A stretch of 40,578 nucleotides of DNA from Saprospiraceae bacterium (GTDB lineage Bacteria > Bacteroidota > Bacteroidia > Chitinophagales > Saprospiraceae), in NCBI GenBank assembly GCA_020847425.1, contig JADLCC010000120.1, forward strand, positions 1-40,578, given 5' to 3'. Shown here in pieces: positions 1 through 8,444 of this stretch. A model generated the notes under the pieces. That model was not told the DNA's origin, made no database searches, and saw only the letters and a list, made by a program, of their open reading frames with translations. The position numbers and the translations under genes were made by a program. How positions within the stretch are numbered: position 1 is the first letter of the stretch; each line of letters begins with the position of its first letter.

Positions 1-74
1 ATATTCTGCGGTTCGATATTCGATATTTTTTAAGCCATTTACGTTGGAATATCGAATATCGAACCGCAGAATAT
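1..74. repeat. Perfect inverted repeat with 27-base arms
   Basis: Bases 1-27 and 48-74 are exact reverse complements around a 20-base loop. The arms contain short TTCGATATTCGATATT iterations. Such an AT-rich palindrome can form a cruciform or an RNA hairpin. It lies downstream of the minus-strand dioxygenase gene and its terminator. The element may continue beyond the window start, so its full extent is unknown. Confidence 0.85.
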
Positions 75-126
75 CGAATGTCGAAGTAAAAAAAGCGCCT
101 TCAAACGTTTAAGTTGATGGCTATGC

Positions 127-160
127 CCTCTAACCCTCTAACCTTCTAACCCTCCAACCC
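127..160. repeat. Short TCYAACCN microsatellite-like array
   Basis: About four imperfect 8-base units of the form TCYAACCN (for example TCTAACCC and TCCAACCC). The same unit forms longer arrays at 38137-38181 and 39341-39496. It sits just beyond the terminator of the upstream minus-strand gene. No coding function is seen. Confidence 0.8.
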
Positions 161-170
161 CACTCGCCAC

Positions 171-200
171 AAAAAAAGGGCCGCCCTCCCGGGCAGCCCT
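171..200 (-). terminator. Rho-independent terminator of the dioxygenase gene
   Basis: A GC-rich stem (177-187 with 191-200, one mismatch, 3-base loop) is followed in the minus sense by seven T residues. It lies about 30 bases past the stop codon at 229 and probably ends the YceI-dioxygenase transcript. Confidence 0.8.
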
Positions 201-228
201 GCACTGTATCTGTTTACTCAAAAATTGC

Positions 229-1113
229 CTACCCGATTTTCACCGAGGTCATCGTGAGCGCGCCGCCTACGGCCTTGTCGTTGTACAGGGTGGCTGTTTC
301 GCCTTTTTCCTGTAGGGCCAGCACGTACAACAGGGGCAAGTAATGCTCCGGCGTCGGGATGGCCAGGTCGAAGGCTTTGCCCTGCGCCCGGAAGTTGATC
401 AGGGGCTGGTGCTCGCCCGAGCGGATCTGGGTTTTCATCTTTTCACTAGCTTCTAGGGCCCAGTCGAAGCCGAAATTGGTGTCGTTCAGCCGGTCCCAGG
501 CTACGCGGCCGAGGTTGTGTACCATGTTGCCGCTACCGACGATCAGCACACCTTTGCGGCGCAGTACGGCGAGTTGTTGCGCCAGTTCGTAGTGGTACTG
601 CGGCGTCTGGTTGTAGTCGAGGCTCATCTGAATGACGGGCACATCGGCCTTGGGATACAGGTGTTTGATGACCGACCAGGCCCCGTGGTCGAGGCCCCAT
701 TTCTCATCCAGGCCCACTGCCGTTTTCGTCAGCACCGACTGGGTTTCCCGAGCCAGTTCCGGGCTGCCGGGCGCCGGATATTGTACATCGAACAGTTCCT
801 TGGGGAAGCCGCCGAAATCGTGGATGGTGCGCGGCTGTTCCATTGCGGTCACATAGGTGCCCCGCGTTTCCCAATGCGCCGACACGCAGAGCACTGCCCG
901 GGGGCGGGGGATACCCTCGCCCATCGCGCGGAAACCTGCTACGAACTCGTTTTCTTCGATCGCATTCATCGGGCTGCCATGCCCCATGAACAAGGCGGGC
1001 ATGGGCTCCGTGTTGTCGAAGGATTCGGTCAAACTGTTCAGGCTGTTCAATTTCATGACGGCTCCTGCTACTGGCAACATGGCCAGGGTTTTGAGAAATG
1101 TCTTGCGTTGCAT
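229..1113 (-). CDS. ygiD: 4,5-DOPA extradiol dioxygenase-type protein (YgiD/DODA family)
   Basis: This 294-aa protein belongs to the class III (LigB-like) extradiol ring-cleavage dioxygenases, which open catechols such as DOPA using a His-bound metal. The expected His-bearing motifs are visible: GHGSPMN, SAHWET, IHDFGGFP, LDHGAW, GSGNMVHNL and EHYLPLL. Length fits the family. The first ~35 residues (QRKTFLKTLAMLPVAGAV) look like an export signal of Tat-like style with RK rather than RR, so a periplasmic location is possible. It starts 5 bases after the YceI stop codon and is probably co-transcribed with it. The true substrate cannot be read from the sequence. The family call is firm; the DOPA specificity is by analogy. 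Confidence 0.9.
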   Translation of the reverse strand: MQRKTFLKTLAMLPVAGAVMKLNSLNSLTESFDNTEPMPALFMGHGSPMNAIEENEFVAGFRAMGEGIPRPRAVLCVSAHWETRGTYVTAMEQPRTIHDFGGFPKELFDVQYPAPGSPELARETQSVLTKTAVGLDEKWGLDHGAWSVIKHLYPKADVPVIQMSLDYNQTPQYHYELAQQLAVLRRKGVLIVGSGNMVHNLGRVAWDRLNDTNFGFDWALEASEKMKTQIRSGEHQPLINFRAQGKAFDLAIPTPEHYLPLLYVLALQEKGETATLYNDKAVGGALTMTSVKIG

Positions 1114-1118
1114 AGGTG

Positions 1119-1676
1119 TCAGGCTTGTTTTACAAACTGCAATTCACCGCCGATTTTCACCTCCTCGCTCACCAGCACGCCACCGGCTTCGAGGGCAGCG
1201 TTCCAGTTCAGGCCCCACGCTTTGCGGTTGATGCTGCCGCTGAGCGAGAAGCCCGCTTTTTCGTTGCCCCAGGGGTCTGTGTTGATGCCGCCGAATTCGA
1301 CGTCGAGCGTGACCGGATGGGTTGCATCTTTGATGGTCAAATTGCCCGTTAGGCGATAGTTTTCGCCGCTGAGGTGTTCAAACGCCGTGCCTTCAAACGT
1401 CAGTTGCGGGAAGTTGGCTACATCGAAGAAGTCGGCGCTTCTGAGGTGGTTGTCGCGGTTGTCTTCGTTGGTAAATACCGAGGCCGCGTCGATATTGGCG
1501 TGGATGGACGCCTTGGTAAAATCGGTCGAGGCGGAGGTAATTTCGGCGTGGAAGGTACGGAATTCGCCTTTTACGTTGGTAATCATCAGGTGTTTCACCT
1601 TGAACACGATCTCGCTGTGCGTCGGGTCGAGTACCCATTTGGTTTTGGTGGCGTTGGCTATGCTTGTCGATTCCAT
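1119..1676 (-). CDS. YceI family lipid-binding-like protein
   Basis: The protein carries the YceI signature: an opening KWVLDPTHSEIVFKVKHLMI strand pair, a central DNRDNHLRSADFFD segment, and a closing NWNAALEAGGVLVSEEVKI. YceI proteins are lipocalin-like barrels that bind isoprenoid or polyunsaturated lipids. This copy has no obvious signal peptide, so it may be cytoplasmic. Two ATGs lie 9 bases apart (1685 and 1676). I chose the inner one because MESTSIANATKTKW is the natural family start, but either is possible. It is the first gene of a pair with the dioxygenase, 5 bases apart. A possible -7 box (GAACTTTG) lies near 1714-1721 on the minus strand. Confidence 0.9.
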   Translation of the reverse strand: MESTSIANATKTKWVLDPTHSEIVFKVKHLMITNVKGEFRTFHAEITSASTDFTKASIHANIDAASVFTNEDNRDNHLRSADFFDVANFPQLTFEGTAFEHLSGENYRLTGNLTIKDATHPVTLDVEFGGINTDPWGNEKAGFSLSGSINRKAWGLNWNAALEAGGVLVSEEVKIGGELQFVKQA

Positions 1677-1786
1677 GTTGAACAAAAGTTGAATTTGTGT
1701 GCGGATGAATTTGATGCTGCAAAGTTCAGCCGCCCAAGCAGGAGCCGGGTAATAGTTTTCGGAAGCAAGGTTGTAATTTTAGGAAA

Positions 1787-1899
1787 TGCAGTTTGCAGTG
1801 GCAGTTTGCAGTGGCAGTAGCCGTTTGCAGTGGCAGTTTGCAGGGGCAGTAGCCGTTTGCAGTAGCAGTGGCAGTTTGAAGGGGCAGTGGCAGTTTGTA
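1787..1899. repeat. GCAGTGGCAGT-type low-complexity array
   Basis: Irregular iterations of GCAGTGGCAG, GCAGTTTGCAG and GCAGTAGCCGTTTGCAG. It is the reverse-complement type of the larger CTGCCACTGC array at 2074-2316, so the two flank the intervening 170 bases as a long imperfect inverted repeat. Confidence 0.85.
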
Positions 1900-2010
1900 G
1901 GTATTTAAAAAGTGCAGGTGGGTGTTGGAATACTGGTATCGAATTTAAAAATTCGAATTAACCAATTGACTTTCATACCGTTGTCGTTTAATTTCTTCGT
2001 CAACAACATG

Positions 2011-2068
2011 TCGAGGTTCTGGCATTTTTCGCTCCGCTGTTGCTGTTGGCGGGGACGCCAACAGCGGC
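2011..2068. repeat. Dispersed hairpin element, copy 1
   Basis: This 58-base stretch closely matches 39267-39324. Both begin TCGAG, contain CTGGCAT and TCGCTCCGC, and end in a hairpin built on GTTGGCG...CGCCAAC. In both places an intergenic microsatellite array follows on the plus strand, and then the stop codon of a minus-strand gene. It resembles a REP-like element, but the family is not identified. Confidence 0.75.
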
Positions 2069-2073
2069 AAAAA

Positions 2074-2316
2074 CTGCCTCCTGCACCTGCCCACTGCACC
2101 TGCCTCCTGCACCTGCCCACTGCAACTGCCTCCTGCACCTGCCCCTGCACCTGCTAACTGCCACTGCTAACTGCAACTGCCAACTGCAACTGCTAACTGC
2201 AACTGCTAACTGCCACTGCTAACTGCCACTGCCCCTGCCCACTGCTACTGCCCACTGCTACTGCCCACTGCAACTGCTAACTGCCACTGCCCACTGCCAC
2301 TGCCCACTGCAAACTG
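2074..2316. repeat. CTGCCACTGC/CTGCAACTGC low-complexity array
   Basis: About 240 bases of irregular 5-7-base steps built from ACTGCC, ACTGCT and AACTGC. It ends exactly at the stop codon of the AraC-type gene (2317-2319). In the AraC transcript it would form the immediate 3' untranslated region. Unit length varies and there are no unique spacers, so it is not CRISPR. Confidence 0.9.
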
Positions 2317-3150
2317 CTACCTGTTCACCAGGCGGCGCATTTCTTCGCGGAATTCGGTGGGGGTTTGGCCGGATTTCTTTTTAAAAACGTTGGTAAAATA
2401 GGCCTTTTCGTTGTAGCCCAGTTCGAAGCCGATTTCAGACACCGGCAGGTCCGTCGTAGCCAGCAGGTTTTTGGCTTCGATCAGTTTGCGCGTTTCGATG
2501 ATCTCCGAGACGCTTTTTTGCAGGATGTGCTGGCAAATCAGGTTGAGGTTGCGGGCCGACATGAACAGTTTTTCGGCATAAAACTCGACGCCTTCCGGCC
2601 GGCGAAAATAGTCTTCCAGAATGGCCAGAAAATTTTTGAAGGTCGTGTTTTGGGTGGATTGCCGCAGTTGCTCCTCCGGCACCTGCTTGCGCCGCTCCGA
2701 TTCGATCATGGTAAACAAGGCACTCAACAGGTGCCGCACGATGCCCAGGTCGGGCACCGGCTGCTGCATTTCGCCGTCGATCAACTCGCAGAGCACGACC
2801 TGGCGCCGAAAACAGGCGCCCGCCGCCAGGGAAATATTGGCGTGGTCGTGGTAGTTGGCGTACAACTGGAAGGTCGTTTCCGGGATAAATTCGCTCTTGA
2901 AACGCAGCACCCACATGTTGCAGGCGCCGCCGAGGGCGCCGGGCTGCACCCGGTGCGTTTTGCCCTTGGTCACAAAACTGGCAAACGGCGCCTCCAACAC
3001 GGTGGTTTTGAAATCGATAAAATGCTCCAGTTGGCCCGCTACGCCGATGATCAGTTCCTCGTAGTCGTGCTGGTGCGGCTTGTTGGGTTGGGCAGCCAGG
3101 CGCTCTACGTCTTCGGTGCGCAGGTGTAGGATCTGGAACAGTTGATTCAT
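2317..3150 (-). CDS. AraC family transcriptional regulator
   Basis: A 277-aa protein with an N-terminal cupin-like sensing half (PHQHDYEELIIGVAGQLEHFID, residues ~27-48) and a C-terminal AraC/XylS double helix-turn-helix (~180-277). The second helix-turn-helix is well preserved: DLPVSEIGFELGYNEKAYFT then FKKKSGQTPTEFR. Such proteins usually respond to a small molecule and regulate a neighbouring gene. The start ATG overlaps the stop codon of the esterase relic (ATGA arrangement), suggesting that the two were once translationally coupled. The present target is unknown; the divergent BNR/DUF1080 gene at 3426 is a candidate only by position. Downstream the gene runs directly into a repeat array. 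Confidence 0.93.
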   Translation of the reverse strand: MNQLFQILHLRTEDVERLAAQPNKPHQHDYEELIIGVAGQLEHFIDFKTTVLEAPFASFVTKGKTHRVQPGALGGACNMWVLRFKSEFIPETTFQLYANYHDHANISLAAGACFRRQVVLCELIDGEMQQPVPDLGIVRHLLSALFTMIESERRKQVPEEQLRQSTQNTTFKNFLAILEDYFRRPEGVEFYAEKLFMSARNLNLICQHILQKSVSEIIETRKLIEAKNLLATTDLPVSEIGFELGYNEKAYFTNVFKKKSGQTPTEFREEMRRLVNR

Positions 3151-3365
3151 TTTGTGTGGTTCAGTTTGTCGGCCAGCAGGTTAGCATCCACTTCCATCAC
3201 ATGCGGGGTTTCGCAGGGCGCGAGGCCTTCCTTTCCGACGCCGACGTAAACAGCGGTCCGGGTGGAAAAGTTGTCGCGCAACAATTCGGAATCCAAGAGC
3301 AACAGGGAGCCGTTGTCCCACCACAAACTGGGGCTGCTGATGAGGTATTGGTCACTCTTATTTTT
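3147..3365 (-). pseudogene. Relic of an alpha/beta-hydrolase (IroE/enterochelin-type) esterase
   Basis: The minus-strand frame encodes QYLISSPSLWWDNG followed by STRTAVYVGVGKEG and HVMEVDANLLADKL. These match the middle of bacterial putative esterases of the siderophore-esterase type. The family's nucleophile segment (GxSxGG) should lie just upstream and the catalytic His about 50 residues downstream; both are absent. The frame stops at 3147, overlapping the AraC start. Upstream of about residue QYL the reading frame continues to 3410 but no longer resembles the family. This is a fragment cut at both ends, probably non-functional. The assignment rests on motif memory, not a search. Confidence 0.7.
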
Positions 3366-3425
3366 TCGAACCAGACACTGTCCCACTTTTCCGAACTTCA
3401 CCCCCAACAAATACGTCTGCCACGC

Positions 3426-6400
3426 ATGTCCATCCTGACCCGGTCTATCGCTTTTGCCTGTTTTGCGCTATGCGCCTTATTCCTCCCTGCCCAAATCCCC
3501 GACCCTGCCCTGTTTGGCAGCCTGCAATGGCGCATGATTGGCCCACACCGTGGCGGCCGCACTGTGGGCGCCGTCGGTGTGCCCCAGCAGCCCAATGTGT
3601 TTTACATCGGCGTCAACAACGGCGGCGTTTGGCGCACCGACGACGCCGGCCGAACCTGGACCCCCATCTTCGACGAGCAGCCCACCGGCAGCATTGGCGA
3701 CGTGGTCGTGTCGCCCTCACATCCCAATATCCTCTACGTGGCTACCGGCGAGGGCCTGCAACGCCCCGACCTCAGTGTGGGCGACGGCGTCTACCAATCC
3801 ACCGACGCCGGCCAAACCTGGACCCACCGGGGCCTCGCCGATGGCCTCCAGATCGGCGGTCTGGCCATCGACCCGCAAGACCCCAACCGGGTATTTGCTG
3901 CCGTGCTCGGCCACCCCTATGGCCCCAACCCACAACGCGGCGTGTTCCGCACGCTCGACGGCGGACAATCCTGGAAAAAAGTATTGTTTCGCGACGACAA
4001 CACCGGCGCCGTGCAGGTGGCCATCGACCCAAGCAATCCACAGGTCATTTACGCCGACCTCTGGGAAAACCGGCTGGCACCCTGGGAAAACGGCGAGTGG
4101 CACGGCGAAGGATCCGGCCTCTGGAAAAGTACCGACGGCGGCGACACCTGGCGCCCGCTCACGAAAGGCTTGCCTACCCCCGCAGAAGGCCTGGGGCGCA
4201 TCGGATTTTGCATCGCGCCCAGCGACGCACGCCGGCTCTATGCCACCGTCGATTGCGACGAATACGGTCCAAATGGGCCCAAATACGGCGGCATTTACCG
4301 CTCTGACGACGCCGGCGAATCCTGGGCCCGTACCAACCCCGACCCACGGCTCTGGGGTCGGGGCAGTGATTTCGCAGAAATCAAATGCGACCCTAAAAAC
4401 CCCGATATCGTGTATAGCGCCAACATAGCCGCCTGGAAAAGCACCGATGGTGGCCGCCAATGGACCTGCTTTCGCGGCGCCCCCGGTGGCGACGATTACC
4501 ACCGCATCTGGATCAATCCGCTCCAGCCCGACATCATCCTGCTCGCCAGCGACCAGGGCGCTATCGTCACCCTCAACGGCGGCAAAACCTTTTCCTCCTG
4601 GTACAACCAGCCCACCGCACAGTTTTATCACGTGAGTACCGACAACGCGTTTCCCTACAACGTGTACGGCGGCCAACAGGAAAGCGGCTCCGTCTGCATT
4701 GCCAGCCGGGGCCACGATGGTCAAATCACCTTTCGCGACTGGCTGCCAGTGGGCGCGCAGGAATACGGCTACGTAGCCGCCGATCCGCTCGATCCCAACA
4801 TCGTGTACGGCGGCAAACTCTCCAAATTCGACAAACGCAGCGGCCAGACCCAGGATATCCGGCCCGAAGTGCTGCGCAGCGGTCAGTACCGCTTCCTGCG
4901 CACCGCTCCCGTGTTGTTTTCGCCCGTCGACCCGCAGGTCTTGTTTTACGCCGGCAATGTTTTGTTTAAAACCCGCAACGGCGGGCAATCCTGGGACATT
5001 ATCAGCCCCGACCTCAGCCGCGAATCCTACCCCGAACTGCCCGCCGGCACCGGTATCGGCAAATACTTCCAGCCCCGCCAAAACAACATGCCCCGCCGGG
5101 GCGTCATCTACACCGTGGCGCCTTCGCCGCTCGATTCCAACCGGATTTGGGCCGGCACCGACGACGGCCTCATTCACCTCACCCTCGACGGCGGACGTAC
5201 CTGGACCAACGTGACACCGCCCAGCCTCAGCGCCTGGAGCAAGGTCAGCCTGATCGACGCCTCCCATTCAGACCCCAACACCGCCTACGCAGCCGTCAAC
5301 CGCATCCGCTGCGACGACCTGCGCCCCCACATCTGGCGTACCCGCGACAGCGGCGCCACCTGGCAGGAGATCAATACCGGCATCCCCAACAACGAGCCGG
5401 TCAACGCCGTGCGCGAAGACCCGCAACAGCCCGGCCTGCTCTTTGCCGGCACCGAGCGCGCCGTGTATGTGTCGTTTGACGACGGCGCACACTGGCAAAG
5501 CCTGCGGCAAAACATGCCGGCTACTTCCATCCGCGACCTGGTGGTCAAAGACGACGACCTGGTCGTGGGTACCCATGGGCGCTCGTTCTGGATCCTCGAC
5601 AACATCACCCCCCTGCGCCAATTGGCGGCCGGCACCCAAGCCGCCGGCCCGGTTCTGTTTCAGCCACAGCGCGCCTTCCGGGTACGCTGGAACCTGAACA
5701 CCGACACGCCGCTCCCGCAGGAGGAACCCGCCGGGCAAAACCCGCCCGATGGCGCTATTGTCGACTACTATTTGCCAACCCAGGCCGCACGGAGCATAGA
5801 ACTGGAAATACTGGATACCGCAGCCAGCATGGTGCGGCGCTACTCCAGCCTGGACCAGGCGCCCGACGTGACACAGGTCAATCACCCGCTTTACTGGATC
5901 CGGACACCCCAAGTGCTCTCCGGGGAGGCCGGCGCCCACCGCTTCTGCTGGGACTTGCGCTACAATCCTTTGCCCGACGAACCGGCTGCATTCCCGATTG
6001 CAGCGGTTTATGAAAATACAGCACCTGAGCCTACGGCGCCTTGGGTCATGCCCGGCACCTACCTGGTGTGGCTGATGGTGGATGATAAAATTTACACCGA
6101 AAGCATGACCGTAGAAATGGATCCCCGGGTAAAAACCTCGCATGAGGAATTGCAATTGCAGCACGATTTGTCGGTCCAGGTCTACCAGCACCGCAAAACG
6201 TGCCGCAGTTTGCTAAAAGAAACACAAGCGTACCGGCGAAATATTGCCAGCCTGCTGCCGAAAGTCAAAGGCCGCTTGCTGGCTGATTTGCAGGCCCTGG
6301 ACCGGCAGTTGGCGGCAATGGAATCGGCGTCGGCAAGCAATGGAGCGAAGGATTTCCGGCGGCTGGACCAGGAACTCGCCGCCGTGTTCAATGTATTGCA

Positions 6401-7211
6401 AGACACCGACATGCCGCCCACCCGGCAAGCCATCGAGGCCACCAATCGTTTGATACTGGAAGCCGATACCAGCATCCAGCGCCTGGTTTTCCTGCGGGAG
6501 CAGGCAATTCCGAAACTCAACAAAACACTGAAAGCCAAATATTTGCCCGAGATAAACGGCTACTCGGACCAGCCGGCGCGCCGACCGGTACTGCCTCCCG
6601 CCGAGGCCGAAAAGGGCTGGGAAAAGGTATTTGCCAGCCCGGAACTCTCCGACGCCACCTTTCCCGCCGGCATCTGGAGCCTGCAAAACGGCGAACTCAC
6701 CGCCAGTGAAGACCAATGCATCTGGAGTAAAAAAACGTACCGGAATTTTGCCCTGGACCTGGAATTTAAAACCGCCGACGGCACCAACAGCGGTGTGATC
6801 GTACATGCTTCGGACACGGAAAACTGGATCCCTAATTCTGTGGAGGTTCAAATTGCCGACGACTATGCCCCGCAATGGGCCCAGGCGCCGGCGACCTGGC
6901 AGTGCGGCGCCATCTTCGGCCATCTTGCTGCCCGCAAGCGCGCCGTGCGCCAGCCAGGCGAATGGAACCGCTATACGATTACCTGCATCGACCGGGAGAT
7001 TTGGGTGTTGCTGAACGACCAATTGGTCAACCACATGGACATGAATCGCTGGGTATCGGGCAGCCACAACCCCGATGGCACGGCCATTCCTTCATGGCTG
7101 AACAAACCTTTTGCTACGCTGGCATTAGAGGGGCATATTGGGCTACAGGGGAAACACGCGGGGGCGCCGGTGTGGTTTAAAAATGTGCGGATTCGGGAAT
7201 TGGCGGAGTAG
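3426..7211 (+). CDS. Exported BNR/sortilin-like repeat protein fused to a DUF1080 domain
   Basis: I start at the ATG at 3426, which gives 1261 residues opening with a signal peptide (MSILTRSIAFACFALCALFLPAQ); the open frame extends upstream only through the esterase relic. About eleven Asp-box motifs of the S/T-x-D-x-G-x-T-W type follow (DDAGRTW, TDAGQTW, LDGGQSW, TDGGDTW, DDAGESW and others), forming VPS10/sialidase-type beta-propellers across residues ~30-780. A helical linker follows (~870-1020), then a DUF1080 concanavalin-like domain (~1030-1261; SGVIVHASDTENWIPNSVEVQI, GHIGLQGKHAGAPVWFKNVRI). DUF1080 proteins are often linked to glycan turnover (3-keto-glycoside hydrolases), so a periplasmic or outer-surface glycan-binding or hydrolysing role is plausible. 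No T9SS tail is seen. It converges on the SUKH gene with a 3-base gap. Confidence 0.88.
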   Translation: MSILTRSIAFACFALCALFLPAQIPDPALFGSLQWRMIGPHRGGRTVGAVGVPQQPNVFYIGVNNGGVWRTDDAGRTWTPIFDEQPTGSIGDVVVSPSHPNILYVATGEGLQRPDLSVGDGVYQSTDAGQTWTHRGLADGLQIGGLAIDPQDPNRVFAAVLGHPYGPNPQRGVFRTLDGGQSWKKVLFRDDNTGAVQVAIDPSNPQVIYADLWENRLAPWENGEWHGEGSGLWKSTDGGDTWRPLTKGLPTPAEGLGRIGFCIAPSDARRLYATVDCDEYGPNGPKYGGIYRSDDAGESWARTNPDPRLWGRGSDFAEIKCDPKNPDIVYSANIAAWKSTDGGRQWTCFRGAPGGDDYHRIWINPLQPDIILLASDQGAIVTLNGGKTFSSWYNQPTAQFYHVSTDNAFPYNVYGGQQESGSVCIASRGHDGQITFRDWLPVGAQEYGYVAADPLDPNIVYGGKLSKFDKRSGQTQDIRPEVLRSGQYRFLRTAPVLFSPVDPQVLFYAGNVLFKTRNGGQSWDIISPDLSRESYPELPAGTGIGKYFQPRQNNMPRRGVIYTVAPSPLDSNRIWAGTDDGLIHLTLDGGRTWTNVTPPSLSAWSKVSLIDASHSDPNTAYAAVNRIRCDDLRPHIWRTRDSGATWQEINTGIPNNEPVNAVREDPQQPGLLFAGTERAVYVSFDDGAHWQSLRQNMPATSIRDLVVKDDDLVVGTHGRSFWILDNITPLRQLAAGTQAAGPVLFQPQRAFRVRWNLNTDTPLPQEEPAGQNPPDGAIVDYYLPTQAARSIELEILDTAASMVRRYSSLDQAPDVTQVNHPLYWIRTPQVLSGEAGAHRFCWDLRYNPLPDEPAAFPIAAVYENTAPEPTAPWVMPGTYLVWLMVDDKIYTESMTVEMDPRVKTSHEELQLQHDLSVQVYQHRKTCRSLLKETQAYRRNIASLLPKVKGRLLADLQALDRQLAAMESASASNGAKDFRRLDQELAAVFNVLQDTDMPPTRQAIEATNRLILEADTSIQRLVFLREQAIPKLNKTLKAKYLPEINGYSDQPARRPVLPPAEAEKGWEKVFASPELSDATFPAGIWSLQNGELTASEDQCIWSKKTYRNFALDLEFKTADGTNSGVIVHASDTENWIPNSVEVQIADDYAPQWAQAPATWQCGAIFGHLAARKRAVRQPGEWNRYTITCIDREIWVLLNDQLVNHMDMNRWVSGSHNPDGTAIPSWLNKPFATLALEGHIGLQGKHAGAPVWFKNVRIRELAE

Positions 7212-7214
7212 CCC

Positions 7215-8417
7215 TCAGGAATTGCGGACACGTTCGACACGGCCTGCGCATTCGATGACCACCTTATCCTGTTCGACCACCTCGAGTACAAACCGGGCCA
7301 AAGATCGAAGCAAATCGGGATGTACGGTGTCTGTCGCATATACGATCCAGATCAGTTCCTCCTGCAGCGCAGCGGTATCGGCGTTCGTCCGGCAGGCCAC
7401 GGCCCAGTTGCGCCGGCACATGCCGATGCTTGCGGCAGCCTCGATACAGCGGCTGACCTGTTCATCGGAGAGGCGCCGGCCGTATCGATCACTGCCGGGC
7501 AGGTGCAGGGCGTAGCGGGTGGAGCGACGGGTTTTTCCGAGGCTCGGCGGTTGTTCGTCCTCCACGCTCCTCCATAAGCCTTCCCCTTCTTCGATGAAGA
7601 AGGGGTCCGAGGCTAGCCGGGCTGCGGCCGGGTCGGGGAAAACGACCCGGGTAGCGCCCGGGGAATCGGTCCGAAAATCGTTCCGGCCGGCGAGCGCATA
7701 TGGGCGACGTTTGTCGGCAAAACAGTTAGTTTCCGTCTCCAATAAATTGAGCACAAAGTCCGTGAACGAATCCATCAGGGTATAGCCGCTTATTCGGTAC
7801 CCGTCCCCGGTGCTGAAGGTTGGAGGTGTTTGAAATACCCGTCCGATCTGTTCTGGTGCACCGGCTACGATCAGGTAGGCACTGCAATACAGGTTATTGC
7901 ACAGCCGAAGCGCGCCGCGGATCCGATACGGCGTCAGGCATTGGTCTTCTTTTAGATCGAGGCCGTACAGGCGTTTCACCTCTTTTTGTTCGCGCATCAA
8001 ATCGTAGGTTCCGCCGCCGAGCAAGGACCGCAATTCCCGGCTCTTGACCGATTGCCACTGGTCGTAGCTGTATTTATTGATCATCCAGACGTATTTCCAA
8101 TCGAAGCGCCCCAGTTCAAATACGGGCGGCGGCATCGGGGTTTCGGGCATTCCCCAGTCCGATCCTTTTACGGAGAAACCCCGCTCGGTAATGCCCCGGA
8201 AGGATCGCATGCCGAGGCCATAAAACAGGCCGTCTACGCCATTGCCGAGTTGGGTGATCACGCTGCGGAAGTCTTCCGGGAGGCGCAGTTGCAGCCGGTC
8301 TTCAAAATGCCGGATGACGAGTTCGGGCACTACGGGCTCCAGGGCGTATTGATTGCCCCGGCCGGCATAGGATTGGAGGATGTCCAGTTTTCTGGGGATG
8401 AGGTCGATGGATGGCAT
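7215..8417 (-). CDS. SMI1/KNR4 (SUKH) domain protein with an unassigned C-terminal region
   Basis: A 400-aa protein. Residues ~30-230 show SUKH features: an N-terminal helix, LPEDFRSVITQLGNGVDGLFYGL, and later strands ending in LMDSFTDFVLNLLETE. SUKH proteins are frequent immunity proteins against polymorphic toxins, but many stand alone in Bacteroidota. Residues ~240-400 form a second region rich in Arg and Ala (RCIEAAASIGMCRRNWAVACRTNAD, ELIWIVYATDTVHPDLL) that I do not recognise. No toxin gene is visible beside it. It borders the AT-rich accessory region. Its stop lies 3 bases from that of the convergent DUF1080 gene. Confidence 0.7.
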   Translation of the reverse strand: MPSIDLIPRKLDILQSYAGRGNQYALEPVVPELVIRHFEDRLQLRLPEDFRSVITQLGNGVDGLFYGLGMRSFRGITERGFSVKGSDWGMPETPMPPPVFELGRFDWKYVWMINKYSYDQWQSVKSRELRSLLGGGTYDLMREQKEVKRLYGLDLKEDQCLTPYRIRGALRLCNNLYCSAYLIVAGAPEQIGRVFQTPPTFSTGDGYRISGYTLMDSFTDFVLNLLETETNCFADKRRPYALAGRNDFRTDSPGATRVVFPDPAAARLASDPFFIEEGEGLWRSVEDEQPPSLGKTRRSTRYALHLPGSDRYGRRLSDEQVSRCIEAAASIGMCRRNWAVACRTNADTAALQEELIWIVYATDTVHPDLLRSLARFVLEVVEQDKVVIECAGRVERVRNS

Positions 8418-8444
8418 GTGGTGGGTGGTTTAGGGAGTGTTGGC

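Larger units (their letters stand above)
1677..2316. other. 640-base gene-free gap filled with repeats
   Basis: No credible gene is seen. The gap holds the probable YceI promoter region, the array at 1787-1899, an AT-rich unique stretch (1900-2010), a hairpin element shared with 39267-39324, and the array at 2074-2316 that reaches the AraC gene stop codon. The open frames here translate to Cys/Thr-rich low-complexity peptides and are artefacts of the arrays. Confidence 0.75.

Noticed and set aside
517-1359. 280-codon plus-strand frame across the dioxygenase and YceI genes
   Set aside because: It spans two well-supported minus-strand genes and has no recognisable domain.
1905-2222. Cys-rich small proteins in the CTGCCACTGC array
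   Set aside because: They are translations of a low-complexity repeat on both strands, without a start context or any non-repeat core.
3717-5267. Long 516-codon open frame on the minus strand inside the BNR/DUF1080 gene
   Set aside because: It is antisense to a gene with clear Asp boxes and a signal peptide. Its translation is Gly/Val/Ala-rich with no motif, typical of a GC-rich shadow frame.
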